Source: DASYXZ01 sp035308965 (GTDB taxonomy: Bacteria > Acidobacteriota > Terriglobia > UBA7540). From it: DNA of 64,000 bases. A model generated the notes under the pieces. That model was not told the DNA's origin. It searched no databases and was given only the letters and a program-made list of their open reading frames with translations. The DNA lies in the NCBI GenBank assembly GCA_035308965.1, contig DATGFN010000021.1, forward strand, positions 1 to 64,000. The letters are read 5' to 3'. Shown piece after piece: positions 1-9,343 of the stretch. How positions within the stretch are numbered: the stretch's first letter is position 1; the number at the start of each line of letters is the position of its first letter. The position numbers were made by a program, and so were the translations under genes.

Positions 1-102
1 TAAGGTATCACGCGACCGGTTATGAAAAAATATCGGTCCGACAAAACAAAACGCCGTAGGCGGGACATCCACCGCACTATACCCCTCATGACATGGAAAA
101 GC

Positions 103-131
103 CGCAGAGTCTGAACCCCAAAGACTCTGCG
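103..131. repeat. GCAGAGTCT hairpin, copy 1
   Basis: Arms CGCAGAGTCT (103-112) and AGACTCTGCG (122-131) form a perfect 10-bp stem with a 9-base loop. Two related hairpins sit at 14634-14665 and 14732-14761, and the flanking bases (GAAAA before the stem, CTAC after it) are shared with the last one. It lies just past the stop of the minus-strand Asp-box gene that ends at 199, so it may double as a transcription stop, but there is no T-run. The rest of 1-198 holds nothing else I recognise. Confidence 0.7.
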
Positions 132-198
132 CTACCCACTACCCGCTTGGGAGACACGCTCAGAATGACGTGCGTGGGCGAATGGAATGACAAGCGAG

Positions 199-3100
199 CT
201 ACGTTCCGCTATTCGCCTTCTCCCAATCCGGCCGCGAGAGTGGTTGGATGGATTCCAGCTTTTTCCTGGTCAGGGCCTGGTTGGCCTCCTTCAAGTCTTT
301 CTCGATGAACCCATCGAATTCCCTGGACACATCATCCAGTTCGCGCTTCAGTGAATCGATTCGAGCCACCTGGTAATCGCCCGGGCGTCCTTCATAGTTC
401 AGGAAGTCCCCGTAAATGTCGCCCGCCTTCTCACGGAGGCGTATCTCGCCGGTTACATCGCCGCCTTCTTTGGTGGCCACGATTTTCTTCCTGATCACAT
501 CCGCCTGATCGGAGAGGCCGGTTAATTTCTTTCGCAGCGGATCTTCGGCGCCAAGCTGGGCAGCGCGGCTGGAGAGTTCATCTCTCACACCGTTGATGCG
601 ATCCACCTGGTAGGTCATGTCGCCGAGCAGAGCGTACACGCGCATGGCGGCGTCAAACGTCTGCTTCCTGTCTTGCAGGCTGAACTTGGCGCGCGCATCC
701 AACCCCACGTTGATCCGGGTGGAGTAAGTTTCCGCGCCTCGCGTCATTTTCACCGTGTAAGTTCCAGGGATCACTCGCGGGCCGACGGGCGAAACGGCGA
801 TGCCCGCCCCACTTGGAACTCGCGGGGCCTTCAACTGCATGGACCATTGGACGCGGCTAAGCCCGCGCCGGCTGTTGGCGGGAAGCTTTTCCACCAGCTT
901 GCCTTGATCGTCAAAGACTTCAATCTTCATCCTTCCGAAGATATGCCTCTTTTTCTGGTAATAGGTAATCAGCGCGCCATCGGGAGGATTCGGCCCCGCA
1001 AATGTCGAGTTCCCTTCCGCCCACCCGCCGAAAGCGTTGAAGCGTTGTTGTGTGGGCCTTCCTTCAATGAAGACGGCGTCCTGCGCCATAACTTCCGGAG
1101 TCAGTTTGCGCAATGGGGTGATATCGTCAACAATCCAGATGCCGCGGCCATGGGTGGCCAGCACCAGGTCGGACTCGCGTTCCTGCACAACGATATCGGC
1201 CACAGCGACGTTGGGAAAATCGTTGCCCTTGTATTGCGCCCATTGCTTGCCGCCGTCAAGCGAAATCCAAAGACCGAATTCGGTCCCCAGGAAGAGCAAG
1301 TTGGGGGAGACGCTGTCCTCTTTGATGACCAGGGCATAGCCGCGCACGCCGCCATCCGCGGACACCAGCGGCGTCCAGGTCCTGCCGTAGTCGGTGGTTT
1401 TGTAAACGTGCGGGTCCATGTCTCCGAAGGTGTGACGGTCAAAGGTGGCGTAGGCCGTGGCGGGATCATAACGGCTGGCCTCAACCCAGGAAACCCAGGA
1501 AGCCTTGGGAAGATTGGGGACGTTGCCCACCACGTTGTTCCACGTCTTGCCGGCGTCGCGGGTGATCTGCAAGTTTCCATCATCCGTGCCTGCCCAGATG
1601 GTATGGCCATCGCGCGGTGATTCGCTGATGGAATAGATGGTAGTGTGCATTTCGGCTTCAGAGTTGTCCACCGTAACGCCACCCGACTCCTCCTGCTTCT
1701 GTTTTTCCGGATCGTTGGTGGTGAGGTCGGGTGAGATGCGGTCCCAGGTCTGGCCGTGATCGCGCGAGCGGAACAGGAACTGGGCGCCAATATAAATTGT
1801 GCCGGGTTCACTCAGGCTCATATGCATGGGCGTGTTCCAATTGAACCGCAGCTTGCCTTCGCCGTAATTGGGCAGGGGCTTGATATTCCGAACCTCGTGG
1901 GTAAGTCGGTTCACGCGCGCAATGTCTCCGCCCTGTCCCTCGGCGTAAACATAGTTGGGATCGGAAGGATCCGCAAAAGCCCAAAAACCGTCACCACCGT
2001 ACAAACTTTCCCACCGGCTGTTGGTGATGCCGCCCGGAAAGGCCGAATCGCCGATCCACACACTGTTGTCCTGAAGTCCGCCGTAGACGTGGTAGGGGTC
2101 CGCATTGTCCACGCTCACGTGATAAAACTGTGAGATGGGCAGGTTGTTGCCCTTCCACCAGGTGTTGCCGCTGTCGAATGAATACCATACGCCGCCGTCA
2201 TCTCCGGTAATGATGTGTTCGGTATTATCCGGGTCCACCCAAACGTCGTGGAAGTCGCCATGCGCGCCGCCGGAAATTCCGCTGAAACTCTGGCCGCCGT
2301 CGGTGCTCATCACCAGGCCGCCGCCGGGCTTGTAAAGTTTATTTTCGTTCTTGGGATCCACGATCAGGTTGGCGAAATAAAACGGCCGCCAAACCATATT
2401 CTGGCTGGCATCGCGCTTCTGCCAGGTTTTGCCGGCATCGTCCGACCGGAAGAGCGAGCTGTGCCGCGATTCGACCATCACGTAAACCACGTCAGGATTG
2501 GAAGGCGCGGCCGCCAATGCCAGGCGTCCCCAGGGCTTGGCGGGCAGCCCCTGGGCGCTCTTTTCGTCGAGGTCGGTCCACGTCGCTCCGCCATCCGTCG
2601 TCTTAAAAAGACCGCTGCCGCTGGCGGCGGTGGGACCATCCCCGCCGGAGCGGAACGTCCAGCCCTTGCGCCGGAAATCCCACATTGCCGCGTACAAAAC
2701 CTTGGAGTCGCGCGAGCTCATGGTGATCGCTGAGCAACCGGTGGAGAGGTTGACGCCTTTCAGAATTTTCGCCCAGGATTTTCCTCCGTCGGTGGTTTTG
2801 TAAAGCCCGCGGTCGTCGCTGTCGCTCCAAAGTTTACCCGGCACGCAGGCATAAACGGTGTTGCTGTCTTTCGGGTCAATCAGAATTTTCGAGATGCGTT
2901 CGGAGTTTTTCAGCCCCATGTTGGTCCAGTTGTCGCCGGCGTCGGTGGACTTGTAAATTCCGTCGCCAATAGCGGTGCTGTTGCGCGTCCAAGCCTCGCC
3001 GGTCCCCACCCAAATTGTCTTGGGGGTTGCAGGATCGATGGCAATGGCGCCGATTGACTGCACCGGCTGCTTGTCGAATACCGGCTTGAACGTGGTGCCG

Positions 3101-3342
3101 TCATTCATCGATTTCCACACTCCGCCGCTTGCCGAGCCCACGTAAACTGTGAGCCGGCCCTTTTCCCTTATTGCAGTCACCACCGGAACGCGCCCGCTCA
3201 TCTCGGCGGAGCCGATGTTGCGCGCTCCCAACCCTGAGATCGTGTCCGAATCGAACTTCACTTCCTGGGCGACACCTGGCGTCCCTATGATTCCGCAAAA
3301 CACAACCATTAAGGCTGCGAGCCGAATGATTAATTTATGCAT
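199..3342 (-). CDS. Secreted VPS10/sortilin-like Asp-box beta-propeller protein
   Basis: A 1047-residue exported protein. Residues 1-25 form a clear signal peptide ending PGVAQ. The body, about 40-740, carries roughly ten Asp-box (BNR) motifs of the S-x-D-x-G-x-x-W type, such as STDAGDNW, TTDGGKSW, TTDGGATW, SFDSGNTW, TRDAGKTW and TTDYGRTW, which are the signature of sortilin/sialidase-like propellers. A C-terminal part of about 200 residues has a short Ig-like stretch followed by a charged, probably helical segment. Start chosen at 3342 because AAGGAAGGA lies 10 bases upstream. Homologues in Acidobacteria are labelled glycosyl hydrolase or VPS10 domain protein, but no catalytic residues can be assigned and a binding role is equally likely. 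Confidence 0.9.
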   Translation of the reverse strand: MHKLIIRLAALMVVFCGIIGTPGVAQEVKFDSDTISGLGARNIGSAEMSGRVPVVTAIREKGRLTVYVGSASGGVWKSMNDGTTFKPVFDKQPVQSIGAIAIDPATPKTIWVGTGEAWTRNSTAIGDGIYKSTDAGDNWTNMGLKNSERISKILIDPKDSNTVYACVPGKLWSDSDDRGLYKTTDGGKSWAKILKGVNLSTGCSAITMSSRDSKVLYAAMWDFRRKGWTFRSGGDGPTAASGSGLFKTTDGGATWTDLDEKSAQGLPAKPWGRLALAAAPSNPDVVYVMVESRHSSLFRSDDAGKTWQKRDASQNMVWRPFYFANLIVDPKNENKLYKPGGGLVMSTDGGQSFSGISGGAHGDFHDVWVDPDNTEHIITGDDGGVWYSFDSGNTWWKGNNLPISQFYHVSVDNADPYHVYGGLQDNSVWIGDSAFPGGITNSRWESLYGGDGFWAFADPSDPNYVYAEGQGGDIARVNRLTHEVRNIKPLPNYGEGKLRFNWNTPMHMSLSEPGTIYIGAQFLFRSRDHGQTWDRISPDLTTNDPEKQKQEESGGVTVDNSEAEMHTTIYSISESPRDGHTIWAGTDDGNLQITRDAGKTWNNVVGNVPNLPKASWVSWVEASRYDPATAYATFDRHTFGDMDPHVYKTTDYGRTWTPLVSADGGVRGYALVIKEDSVSPNLLFLGTEFGLWISLDGGKQWAQYKGNDFPNVAVADIVVQERESDLVLATHGRGIWIVDDITPLRKLTPEVMAQDAVFIEGRPTQQRFNAFGGWAEGNSTFAGPNPPDGALITYYQKKRHIFGRMKIEVFDDQGKLVEKLPANSRRGLSRVQWSMQLKAPRVPSGAGIAVSPVGPRVIPGTYTVKMTRGAETYSTRINVGLDARAKFSLQDRKQTFDAAMRVYALLGDMTYQVDRINGVRDELSSRAAQLGAEDPLRKKLTGLSDQADVIRKKIVATKEGGDVTGEIRLREKAGDIYGDFLNYEGRPGDYQVARIDSLKRELDDVSREFDGFIEKDLKEANQALTRKKLESIQPLSRPDWEKANSGT

Positions 3343-3448
3343 GGCGTAAGATTCCTTCCTTGTGACGGGGATTGGATATTGTCCCTATTCTCTTTGTGCA
3401 TCCGAGCGGCCTTTGTGGTGAAAGTTTTGGGAAGCGAGCGCATCAACA

Positions 3449-4201
3449 CTATTTCCCTCCGCCCGTCTTCTCTACCGGCTTGGCGGGCATGGCAAACAGC
3501 GAATCGTCCAGCGGGACGTTCAGCTCCACTTTTTCCACCGTAAACTTCACCCGGTCGGGATCGCCTTTGCTCCCGCTTTCTATGGCGAAGGGATAGTAGA
3601 TTCCGTTCACTTGGTCATAATCCCCGTAATACGTTTCGCCTTCCCGAATGGCTCCGCGAATCATGGTTTGTGTTTCCACCTTCAATTCCAGGTATGAGTC
3701 CACGTCCAGGAAATAGACGCGAATGTCGCCATTCTTCATGGTCAGCTTGATTTTGTAGCAGTCGGTGCCTTCCACCGAATCGTGCCCTTCCAGTTCCGCT
3801 TGGTGACCCTTTTCTTTATAGTCCACCAGCGGCCCGTCGATGTCGGCGGCTACCACGAGGTCTTTCATATCGTCCTGGGAGAGAGCCTCGGCGTCGCGCC
3901 GTCCGCCAAACGGGCTCACCCGCCATGCGGACTTGCCGTCATAAGCACTCACCTGCGCCATGCCCTGGATAATGAATTCCTCGCGCGCCTTTTCTGGACG
4001 CTTCCCTTCCTGTACGACCTTCGCCTTAAAAGACCCGGCGCTGAATTCCGAGGTGTTCCTGATCGATTTCACTGACCTCAATTTATCCAGGCCGCCGTGG
4101 GCTTGAATGTTCTTGGCGATGATTTCATCCACCGTCTGGGCGCGAATTGCCAGCGGCAGCAAAACCGCCGCGGCCGACAGGATCAGAATCTTTTTCAACA
4201 T
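3449..4201 (-). CDS. LolA-like periplasmic protein (outer membrane lipoprotein-sorting type)
   Basis: A 250-residue exported protein. The reading frame stays open to 4483, but that would run into the next gene; the ATG at 4201 is preceded by AAGGAG at a spacing of 9 and gives a clean signal peptide (MLKKILILSAAAVLLPLAIRA). The mature part starts TVDEIIAKNIQAHGGLDKL, typical of exported LolA/LppX-fold proteins in Acidobacteria, and continues as alternating strands (FKAKVVQEGKRPEKAREEF, EGTDCYKIKLTMKNGDIRV). LolA-fold proteins bind acyl chains or carry lipoproteins; whether this one acts in sorting is inferred from fold resemblance only. It lies downstream of the dienelactone hydrolase on the same strand after a 254-bp gap. 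Confidence 0.8.
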   Translation of the reverse strand: MLKKILILSAAAVLLPLAIRAQTVDEIIAKNIQAHGGLDKLRSVKSIRNTSEFSAGSFKAKVVQEGKRPEKAREEFIIQGMAQVSAYDGKSAWRVSPFGGRRDAEALSQDDMKDLVVAADIDGPLVDYKEKGHQAELEGHDSVEGTDCYKIKLTMKNGDIRVYFLDVDSYLELKVETQTMIRGAIREGETYYGDYDQVNGIYYPFAIESGSKGDPDRVKFTVEKVELNVPLDDSLFAMPAKPVEKTGGGK

Positions 4202-4455
4202 GGCAGTCAACTCCTTGACAAAACCCGGGCGGTGAATCTCGTTAGAACCATCACCCGCCGTTATTATTTGGACGGGCCCGGCGCCCGCAATCCACCCATT
4301 TAGGGATTTAAGTCCGGCAAAGTATAACTCAAATGTGGCAGAAACAGCGGCCAAAACGGCTGACTGCAGGATTCCTCTCCGTAAGTTGAGGGATCGGAAT
4401 GATAAGCAGGGGGCCAATGATTCAGAGCGGAATCCCTCACCCACCATGCAGGCGA

Positions 4456-5256
4456 CTATTTGTTTTCCAGCAGACTCTTCCATCGCGCCCAGGCGTCTTC
4501 GCGAGCCTTGTGGTTGGCCTCGCTGGCATCGGGAGCTTCCCCGGCGCGCATAAATCCATGGCCCGCCCCATCGTAGGTTACAGGGTCGTAGGCTTTACCG
4601 GCCGCCTTCATACTGTCGGCCGCCCCGGGAATGGTGGCCCCAATACGCGCGTCGTTGCCGGCATAGAATCCGTAGACCGGGGCCTTGATGCGAGCCATCG
4701 CGTCTGCCGGCGGTGGCGGTCCATAGAAGACAAATGCGGCCGCAAGATCACTTCGATTTGTGGCGAAGCGAAAGGTCTGCCCGCCACCCCAACAAAAGCC
4801 GGCGACAAAGAGCTTCCCGCTTGTCGCCGGAATCTTTAGCGCGTAATCGGCCACGGCGTTGAGGTCTGCGGTAATCTGGTCAGGGTTGAGATGGCCAACC
4901 GCCTCGGTAGCCTTGCCTTCGGCAAAATCGGAACTACGGCCGCCGTTCGGAGCCATGCCGGAAAGAAGGTCGGGCGCAACAGCGATGTACCCGGCCTCGG
5001 CAACCTGGTCCGCCAGGTCCTGCACCCAGTCGGTCATTCCGAAGATTTCGTGGATCACCAGCACAACGGGACGTTTGTCTTTGGATTCGGGATAAACGAC
5101 GAAAGTTTCCACACTTCGGCCGTCGTGCTTCACGGTAACCCACTCCCGATGCCGGGGAGATTTTTCCACGCGCGCCCGCGCCCAGTCCTGGGCTGAAACA
5201 ACCTGTGCACCAAGCAGCATGCAAGCCAGATTAAGGATTAGAAGTTTGCTCTTCAT
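4456..5256 (-). CDS. Exported dienelactone hydrolase family protein
   Basis: A 266-residue alpha/beta hydrolase. Residues 1-22 form a signal peptide ending VVSAQ, so the enzyme should act outside the cytoplasm, unlike classical DLH. The family triad Cys-Asp-His is visible: nucleophile Cys in GFCWGGG, Asp in YAGNDARIG and His in GAGHGFM; the conserved Glu of the DLH motif is in VIHEIFG. Substrate is unknown; dienelactones are the namesake, but exported acidobacterial members may act on other esters. Start at 5256 has a GTGAGG ribosome site. Confidence 0.9.
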   Translation of the reverse strand: MKSKLLILNLACMLLGAQVVSAQDWARARVEKSPRHREWVTVKHDGRSVETFVVYPESKDKRPVVLVIHEIFGMTDWVQDLADQVAEAGYIAVAPDLLSGMAPNGGRSSDFAEGKATEAVGHLNPDQITADLNAVADYALKIPATSGKLFVAGFCWGGGQTFRFATNRSDLAAAFVFYGPPPPADAMARIKAPVYGFYAGNDARIGATIPGAADSMKAAGKAYDPVTYDGAGHGFMRAGEAPDASEANHKAREDAWARWKSLLENK

Positions 5257-5627
5257 ATTGCCTCACTTTCCGCCACTAAAGATGCGCGACTGCCGTCGCC
5301 CGGCCCTGAGTCTGCGTCAGGTGCGGGAGTAATAATAAGCGCAGGAAGTGGCTGATGGCAAGGATTGTGCCTGCCTGGATAGTGGTGTCATTTGGAATTG
5401 GATTCATTTCGAGGCCCGCCGGGGCGGGAGCGCCTGCGCCTGGCAAATGACACAGTTACCGCCAGACTGGAACAAATCGAAATATGATGGATCGAAGCGA
5501 CCCGCCGAGGCCGCAACTCAATATGGACTTTCTGAAAGGTATCACTCTCAAGGAATGGGCGCGCACTCCGCCAGAATGTAACTGCCTAAGCCGGAGACAA
5601 GGGGGCGCCGATGGCCCCCCGCAATCT
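5257..5627. other. Gene-free interval with one palindromic element
   Basis: 371 bp between the dienelactone hydrolase start and the FecR-type gene end. It contains the imperfect palindrome at 5380-5459 and otherwise no convincing gene. The dienelactone hydrolase promoter should lie near 5257-5330, but I see no clear consensus boxes. Confidence 0.6.
5380..5459. repeat. TAGTGGTGTCATTTG palindromic element, copy A
   Basis: Left arm TAGTGGTGTCATTTGG begins at 5380; the right arm GCAAATGACACAGTTACC ends at 5459 or 5460. They are inverted relative to each other with a few mismatches, separated by a GC-rich centre containing CCCGCCGGGGCGGG. The same outer arms recur at 15955-16105 with perfect pairing and an unrelated centre, so the arms rather than the centre define the family. 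Confidence 0.75.
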
Positions 5628-7628
5628 CTAGTGTTGTTTCTTGTCTTGCTGCTTGTCCGGTTTGGATGGCTTCTGATCCCTTCCTGAAGCCGGCGCCGGC
5701 TTATCAGGCGTTGGATGCGGCGCGTATTCACGATCGCGCATCGGACCAGCGGGGTTACCCCTCCGGATATTATCCATCTGCTGCGGCTCAAGCGGCCGCC
5801 CCGGATGTTGTTGCAATGCAGGTTGCACATTTGCAAAAGGCGGTTTCGGTGGCGGAGTCGGCGTTCTGGTTATCCACCGCGGCTGGGATGGCGGCTCACT
5901 ATTGGGCGGATTCTGCTGGCCTGGAGGCCCGCTCCTTGGGGCAATGGACTGCCCTGGGCGGCCAGGCTGGGCAGGCTCGCCTTGAACTGGTGGCGCCGTC
6001 CTGTTGATTTCCGGTGGTGGCGATGGCGGCGCGGCAACGGGCGGGTTCCCGCGGCCATTGGGCGCCATACGAATATTTGGCGGTGGCTCAGGTTGCGCCG
6101 GCGGAGCAATTTCATTGGGGTTTACCCGGTTAGATCTGGGCTCGACCGGCGGAGCAGTTGGATTGGGGTTTGCCTGGTTTGGTCTTGGCTCAACCGGCGG
6201 CTGCCCGGGCCGATTAAGCGGGCCATTAGAATCCGGGCGTGTTCGCTCGCCTGACGGAGCAGATATGACCCTTGGGGGCCGAATGGGTGGAGCGTTCGTG
6301 GGCCTTCCACCCACGGCGGCGATGGCCGAAGGGGCCACCGTGGGATGGGGAATAATTTGGGCCTGCGCAGCCTGTTGCGGCGTCAACCGAATGATCTGGC
6401 GGGGCACGGCCTGGCCGTCCCGCATCGCATTCGCCGGCACAGCCGTTGTCCCGATGTTTCTGTTTACATATTGGATGTTATTTATAGTATTTTCATTTCT
6501 AATGTTAGTAATATTCGTAACGTGGCTGGCGTTCACGCGCCGCAGATAGTCGTCGTCATGATGGTACCAGGGGTAATAGGGCTCGCGAGGGCCGAGGGGA
6601 AACCACGCTTGCACGCCACCGCCTCCGCCGAAGCTGATGCCGATGGAGAAATTCCGCCCGCCCACGAAGGCGACAAGCGCGGGAGCATACACCGGCCTCG
6701 CCGCCATGCGTCCCGGAACCCAGCCCCATCGTGAATCGATTTGCGCCCAGCGGCCATAGTGGAAGGGAGTAAAGCCCCAGGGCGCGTCGTCCACCCAGGT
6801 CCAACCCCACGGGTCAATCCAAATCCAGCGCCCAAAACGGTAAGGAGCCCAGTCGGGCGGGACGTCGCCGGGGTACCACACCGCTCCGTATTCTGCCGTA
6901 TCCACCCACCGGCCGTTGCGGTCCAGGTCTTGGTAACCGGGGACATCACGGCTGACGTAGCGCGCCGAATCCGAGGAGGGGTCACGTTGATTGCGCGTAT
7001 CGCACCACCGGTCGAATTCATCGCGCCCGGGCAACGAAACATCCGCAGCTTGGATGGGGTCCGCGCCCATAAGCTTGATTGCCTGACCACCTTCCAAGGT
7101 CTCGTGGAAGTCGCCGCCCGTAATCTCAAGGCTGCCGCTGTAAGCGCTCACCAGCGTGGTGTTATTGTCGGGATAAGTCTCCACGCGGTAGTCGCCGGGG
7201 CGAAGAATGCTGAGCGCGCCGTTGGGTGTGTCCACCTCGATGCTGTTGCCTTCCAGGATTTCATAAACGCGCACGTGGACCGTTCCTTGGCCGATTCCCA
7301 GTTGGAGAATCTGGTCATTCAGATTGGCCACGGTCAAATCCGTGTCCGAGGACAACTGAACGGCGATATTGCCAAGGTCGAGTTCTGCGCGGCCGTCATG
7401 ATCGGTGTAGAGGTGGTCGCCCGTGGTCAGGGGATAATTCGGCGCCGCCTCGTTCCATTCCTGGGCGCCCGAAAGTTGCAATGAAACTGTGCCCTGCGTG
7501 TAACTGAGGCGCGCCACGCGTCCCGGTGGATCATCCTGCTGAGCCCAAATCGGCGCGCCGGCGAGCATCACCGAGAATACAAGCGCTGCTACAAATGAGG
7601 TCCACCTTGTACTTCCGCTGTTTTTCAT
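5628..7628 (-). CDS. Exported FecR-domain, DUF6600-like, proline-rich protein
   Basis: A 666-residue exported protein. The ATG at 7628 (MKNSGSTRW) begins a good signal peptide ending IWAQQ; an upstream TTG at 7640 is possible but sits directly on the AAAGG sequence. Residues of about 35-170 form a FecR-like beta domain (PLTTGDHLYTDHDGRAELDL). About 215-330 is tryptophan/tyrosine-rich with repeated GRW and PWGW units, matching DUF6600. An Asn-rich patch (VTNITNIRNENTINN) follows, then a long proline/asparagine/arginine-rich low-complexity tail ending KPDKQQDKKQH. Such proteins are common in Acidobacteria and Bacteroidota; the role is unknown, probably envelope-associated. Confidence 0.85.
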   Translation of the reverse strand: MKNSGSTRWTSFVAALVFSVMLAGAPIWAQQDDPPGRVARLSYTQGTVSLQLSGAQEWNEAAPNYPLTTGDHLYTDHDGRAELDLGNIAVQLSSDTDLTVANLNDQILQLGIGQGTVHVRVYEILEGNSIEVDTPNGALSILRPGDYRVETYPDNNTTLVSAYSGSLEITGGDFHETLEGGQAIKLMGADPIQAADVSLPGRDEFDRWCDTRNQRDPSSDSARYVSRDVPGYQDLDRNGRWVDTAEYGAVWYPGDVPPDWAPYRFGRWIWIDPWGWTWVDDAPWGFTPFHYGRWAQIDSRWGWVPGRMAARPVYAPALVAFVGGRNFSIGISFGGGGGVQAWFPLGPREPYYPWYHHDDDYLRRVNASHVTNITNIRNENTINNIQYVNRNIGTTAVPANAMRDGQAVPRQIIRLTPQQAAQAQIIPHPTVAPSAIAAVGGRPTNAPPIRPPRVISAPSGERTRPDSNGPLNRPGQPPVEPRPNQANPNPTAPPVEPRSNRVNPNEIAPPAQPEPPPNIRMAPNGRGNPPVAAPPSPPPEINRTAPPVQGEPAQPGRPGQSIAPRSGPPGQQNPPNSEPPSQPRWITRTPTPPPKPPFANVQPALQQHPGRPLEPQQMDNIRRGNPAGPMRDREYAPHPTPDKPAPASGRDQKPSKPDKQQDKKQH

Positions 7629-7797
7629 GGCGGCACCCAACCTTTCAGGAGGCGCGATTACCTAGATTCCATTCGGTCGCGAATGCGCCTCACCCACTAA
7701 TTTAGATGCACGATTCGGTCCAACTCTTCAAGTATATTACTTTTCATCAACATCTGCGTGATTCTAACCTCACATATGAATGCGCGCCTGGTGTCTT

Positions 7798-8574
7798 TCA
7801 ACCACTTGCACCACCACGCGGGGACAATCGCTTAACGAGATGCTGGAAATCGCGAGGCGGCGCGCACTCAATCAAGACCCTCTCGCCCGTGCGCGGATGT
7901 AGAAACTCGAGCCTCGTCGAATGAAGAGCAACCCGGTCGATCAGTCGCTCCTGTGATTCCGCTGGGTGGTATTTCCTGTCTCCAATTACCGGGTGGCCGA
8001 TGGCGGAAAATTGCACCCGGATTTGGTTTTGCAACCCTGTCACAAGTTGGACGCGGACAAGTGAGGCGCCACGAAGGATGCGCTGCACGGCATAACGAAG
8101 TTCGGCGCGAGCCGCGTCGCGGTCCCGCCCTTGGCACAACTTTTGAAACATGCCCTCGCGCCGGAAATAGTGAACAAGCGTCCCCTGCCGGGCTTTGGGA
8201 CGTCCGCGCAGCACAGCGATATACTCCCGCACAGGAGTGTGAGCGATAAACTGCCGGACCAGCGCATCGCGGTCCGCCGGAGTTTTGGCGAAGACTAAAA
8301 TCCCCGAAGTGAAACGGTCAATGCGATGCACCACAAACGCTCGTTGCAGCTTGAGACTTAATTGTTCGGAAAGTAAGGACCAGGCCGAGGGAGCCTCCGA
8401 TCCTTCAATAGGCACCGCCGGCATTCCGGCAGGCTTATCCAGCGCCACCACCGCATCGTCGTCGAATAGCACGGATAGCTCACGCGAGAATCTCGGCCGC
8501 CGCGAATCGGGCCGGGCTGAAACAGGCTCCGGCTTTCGTGGACGGCTACGCGTCTTGTGTGGGAGTCTTCTCAT
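7798..8574 (-). CDS. RluA-family pseudouridine synthase
   Basis: A 258-residue RNA pseudouridine synthase. The catalytic motif HRIDRFTSG carries the invariant Asp. Further family marks are ALDKPAGMPAVP near the N terminus and the RVQLVTGLQNQIRVQFSAIGHP region with IGDRKYHP. A basic N-terminal tail (MRRLPHKTRSRPRK) precedes the domain, and there is no S4 domain. It isomerises uridine to pseudouridine in rRNA or tRNA; the exact site cannot be told from sequence. Confidence 0.92.
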   Translation of the reverse strand: MRRLPHKTRSRPRKPEPVSARPDSRRPRFSRELSVLFDDDAVVALDKPAGMPAVPIEGSEAPSAWSLLSEQLSLKLQRAFVVHRIDRFTSGILVFAKTPADRDALVRQFIAHTPVREYIAVLRGRPKARQGTLVHYFRREGMFQKLCQGRDRDAARAELRYAVQRILRGASLVRVQLVTGLQNQIRVQFSAIGHPVIGDRKYHPAESQERLIDRVALHSTRLEFLHPRTGERVLIECAPPRDFQHLVKRLSPRGGASG

Positions 8575-9343
8575 TTGCGGAGTGGCTGACCGCTAGCGTC
8601 ACCTGGCCCAAGAAAAAGATGGAGGATAGCTTAATGCATTTGCGCGGCGGAATCCCAAGCGTATCTGCCTTGCGGCTGGTATTTTTAACTGTGTTGCGAA
8701 GAATCCATTAGAGAACAGCACCCCGCCAGGGGGACGATTGGGCTGGCGCCGAGATTCTTATAATGCCTCCATTTGGTTCCTTGTTAGTACATGGTTAAGA
8801 TTGAAATTCGATTATAATTGGCAATTGAATGGTTCAGAAAATCGAGACTCCATCCTTCCAAATTATAAATTAACTACTAAATATAGTATGGTTAAATCTT
8901 CCGTTGCGAATGGAAAATTGATTTGCGATGAAAACATGCAACTTAAACAGACACAGTTCCATGGCAATCGGCTTGCTGATTATGTTGAACGACAGACTTG
9001 GGGATATACAAAGAGATAATTCACGAATGTCGAAAGGCGGCACTTGGACAAGTCCGCCAATAGAATTCGTGGAGGGTTGCCCCGCGCGGCTACAGCATTG
9101 ACCTGAGGGCTTTAAATGCCGGCCCGAAATGTTTGCGTTTTGCGTCGCCTGCCCGGATTGACTGAACAACAGCTTGAATCTCCGCCGCCTTGCAAATCAG
9201 ATTCAGTTACAGCACTGAAAATTCGTGGCTCACCGCTATGGAGTGTCATTGAGTGTGGGAAAAGGCGCGCAAGAGCGGGCAGGGCGCACTCTCTTTGCTG
9301 AACGAGAAGGTGAAGGCGGATCAAGCAACCTCACGGAGGCGCC
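8575..9343. other. Long gene-free interval with an AT-rich segment
   Basis: 769 bp between the divergent pseudouridine synthase and alpha-2-macroglobulin genes. About 8750-9020 is much richer in A and T than its surroundings. An open frame of 93 codons at 8738-9019 on the plus strand has no recognisable domain and no good ribosome site, and I do not call it. The promoter of the macroglobulin gene must lie here, but no box pair is convincing. Confidence 0.6.

Noticed and set aside
673..1620. Long plus-strand open frame (315 codons) inside the Asp-box propeller gene
   Set aside because: Shadow frame opposite a gene with clear repeats and signal peptide; no domain of its own.
8738..9019. 93-codon frame in the AT-rich interval
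   Set aside because: No recognisable domain and no ribosome site; open frames of this size arise by chance.
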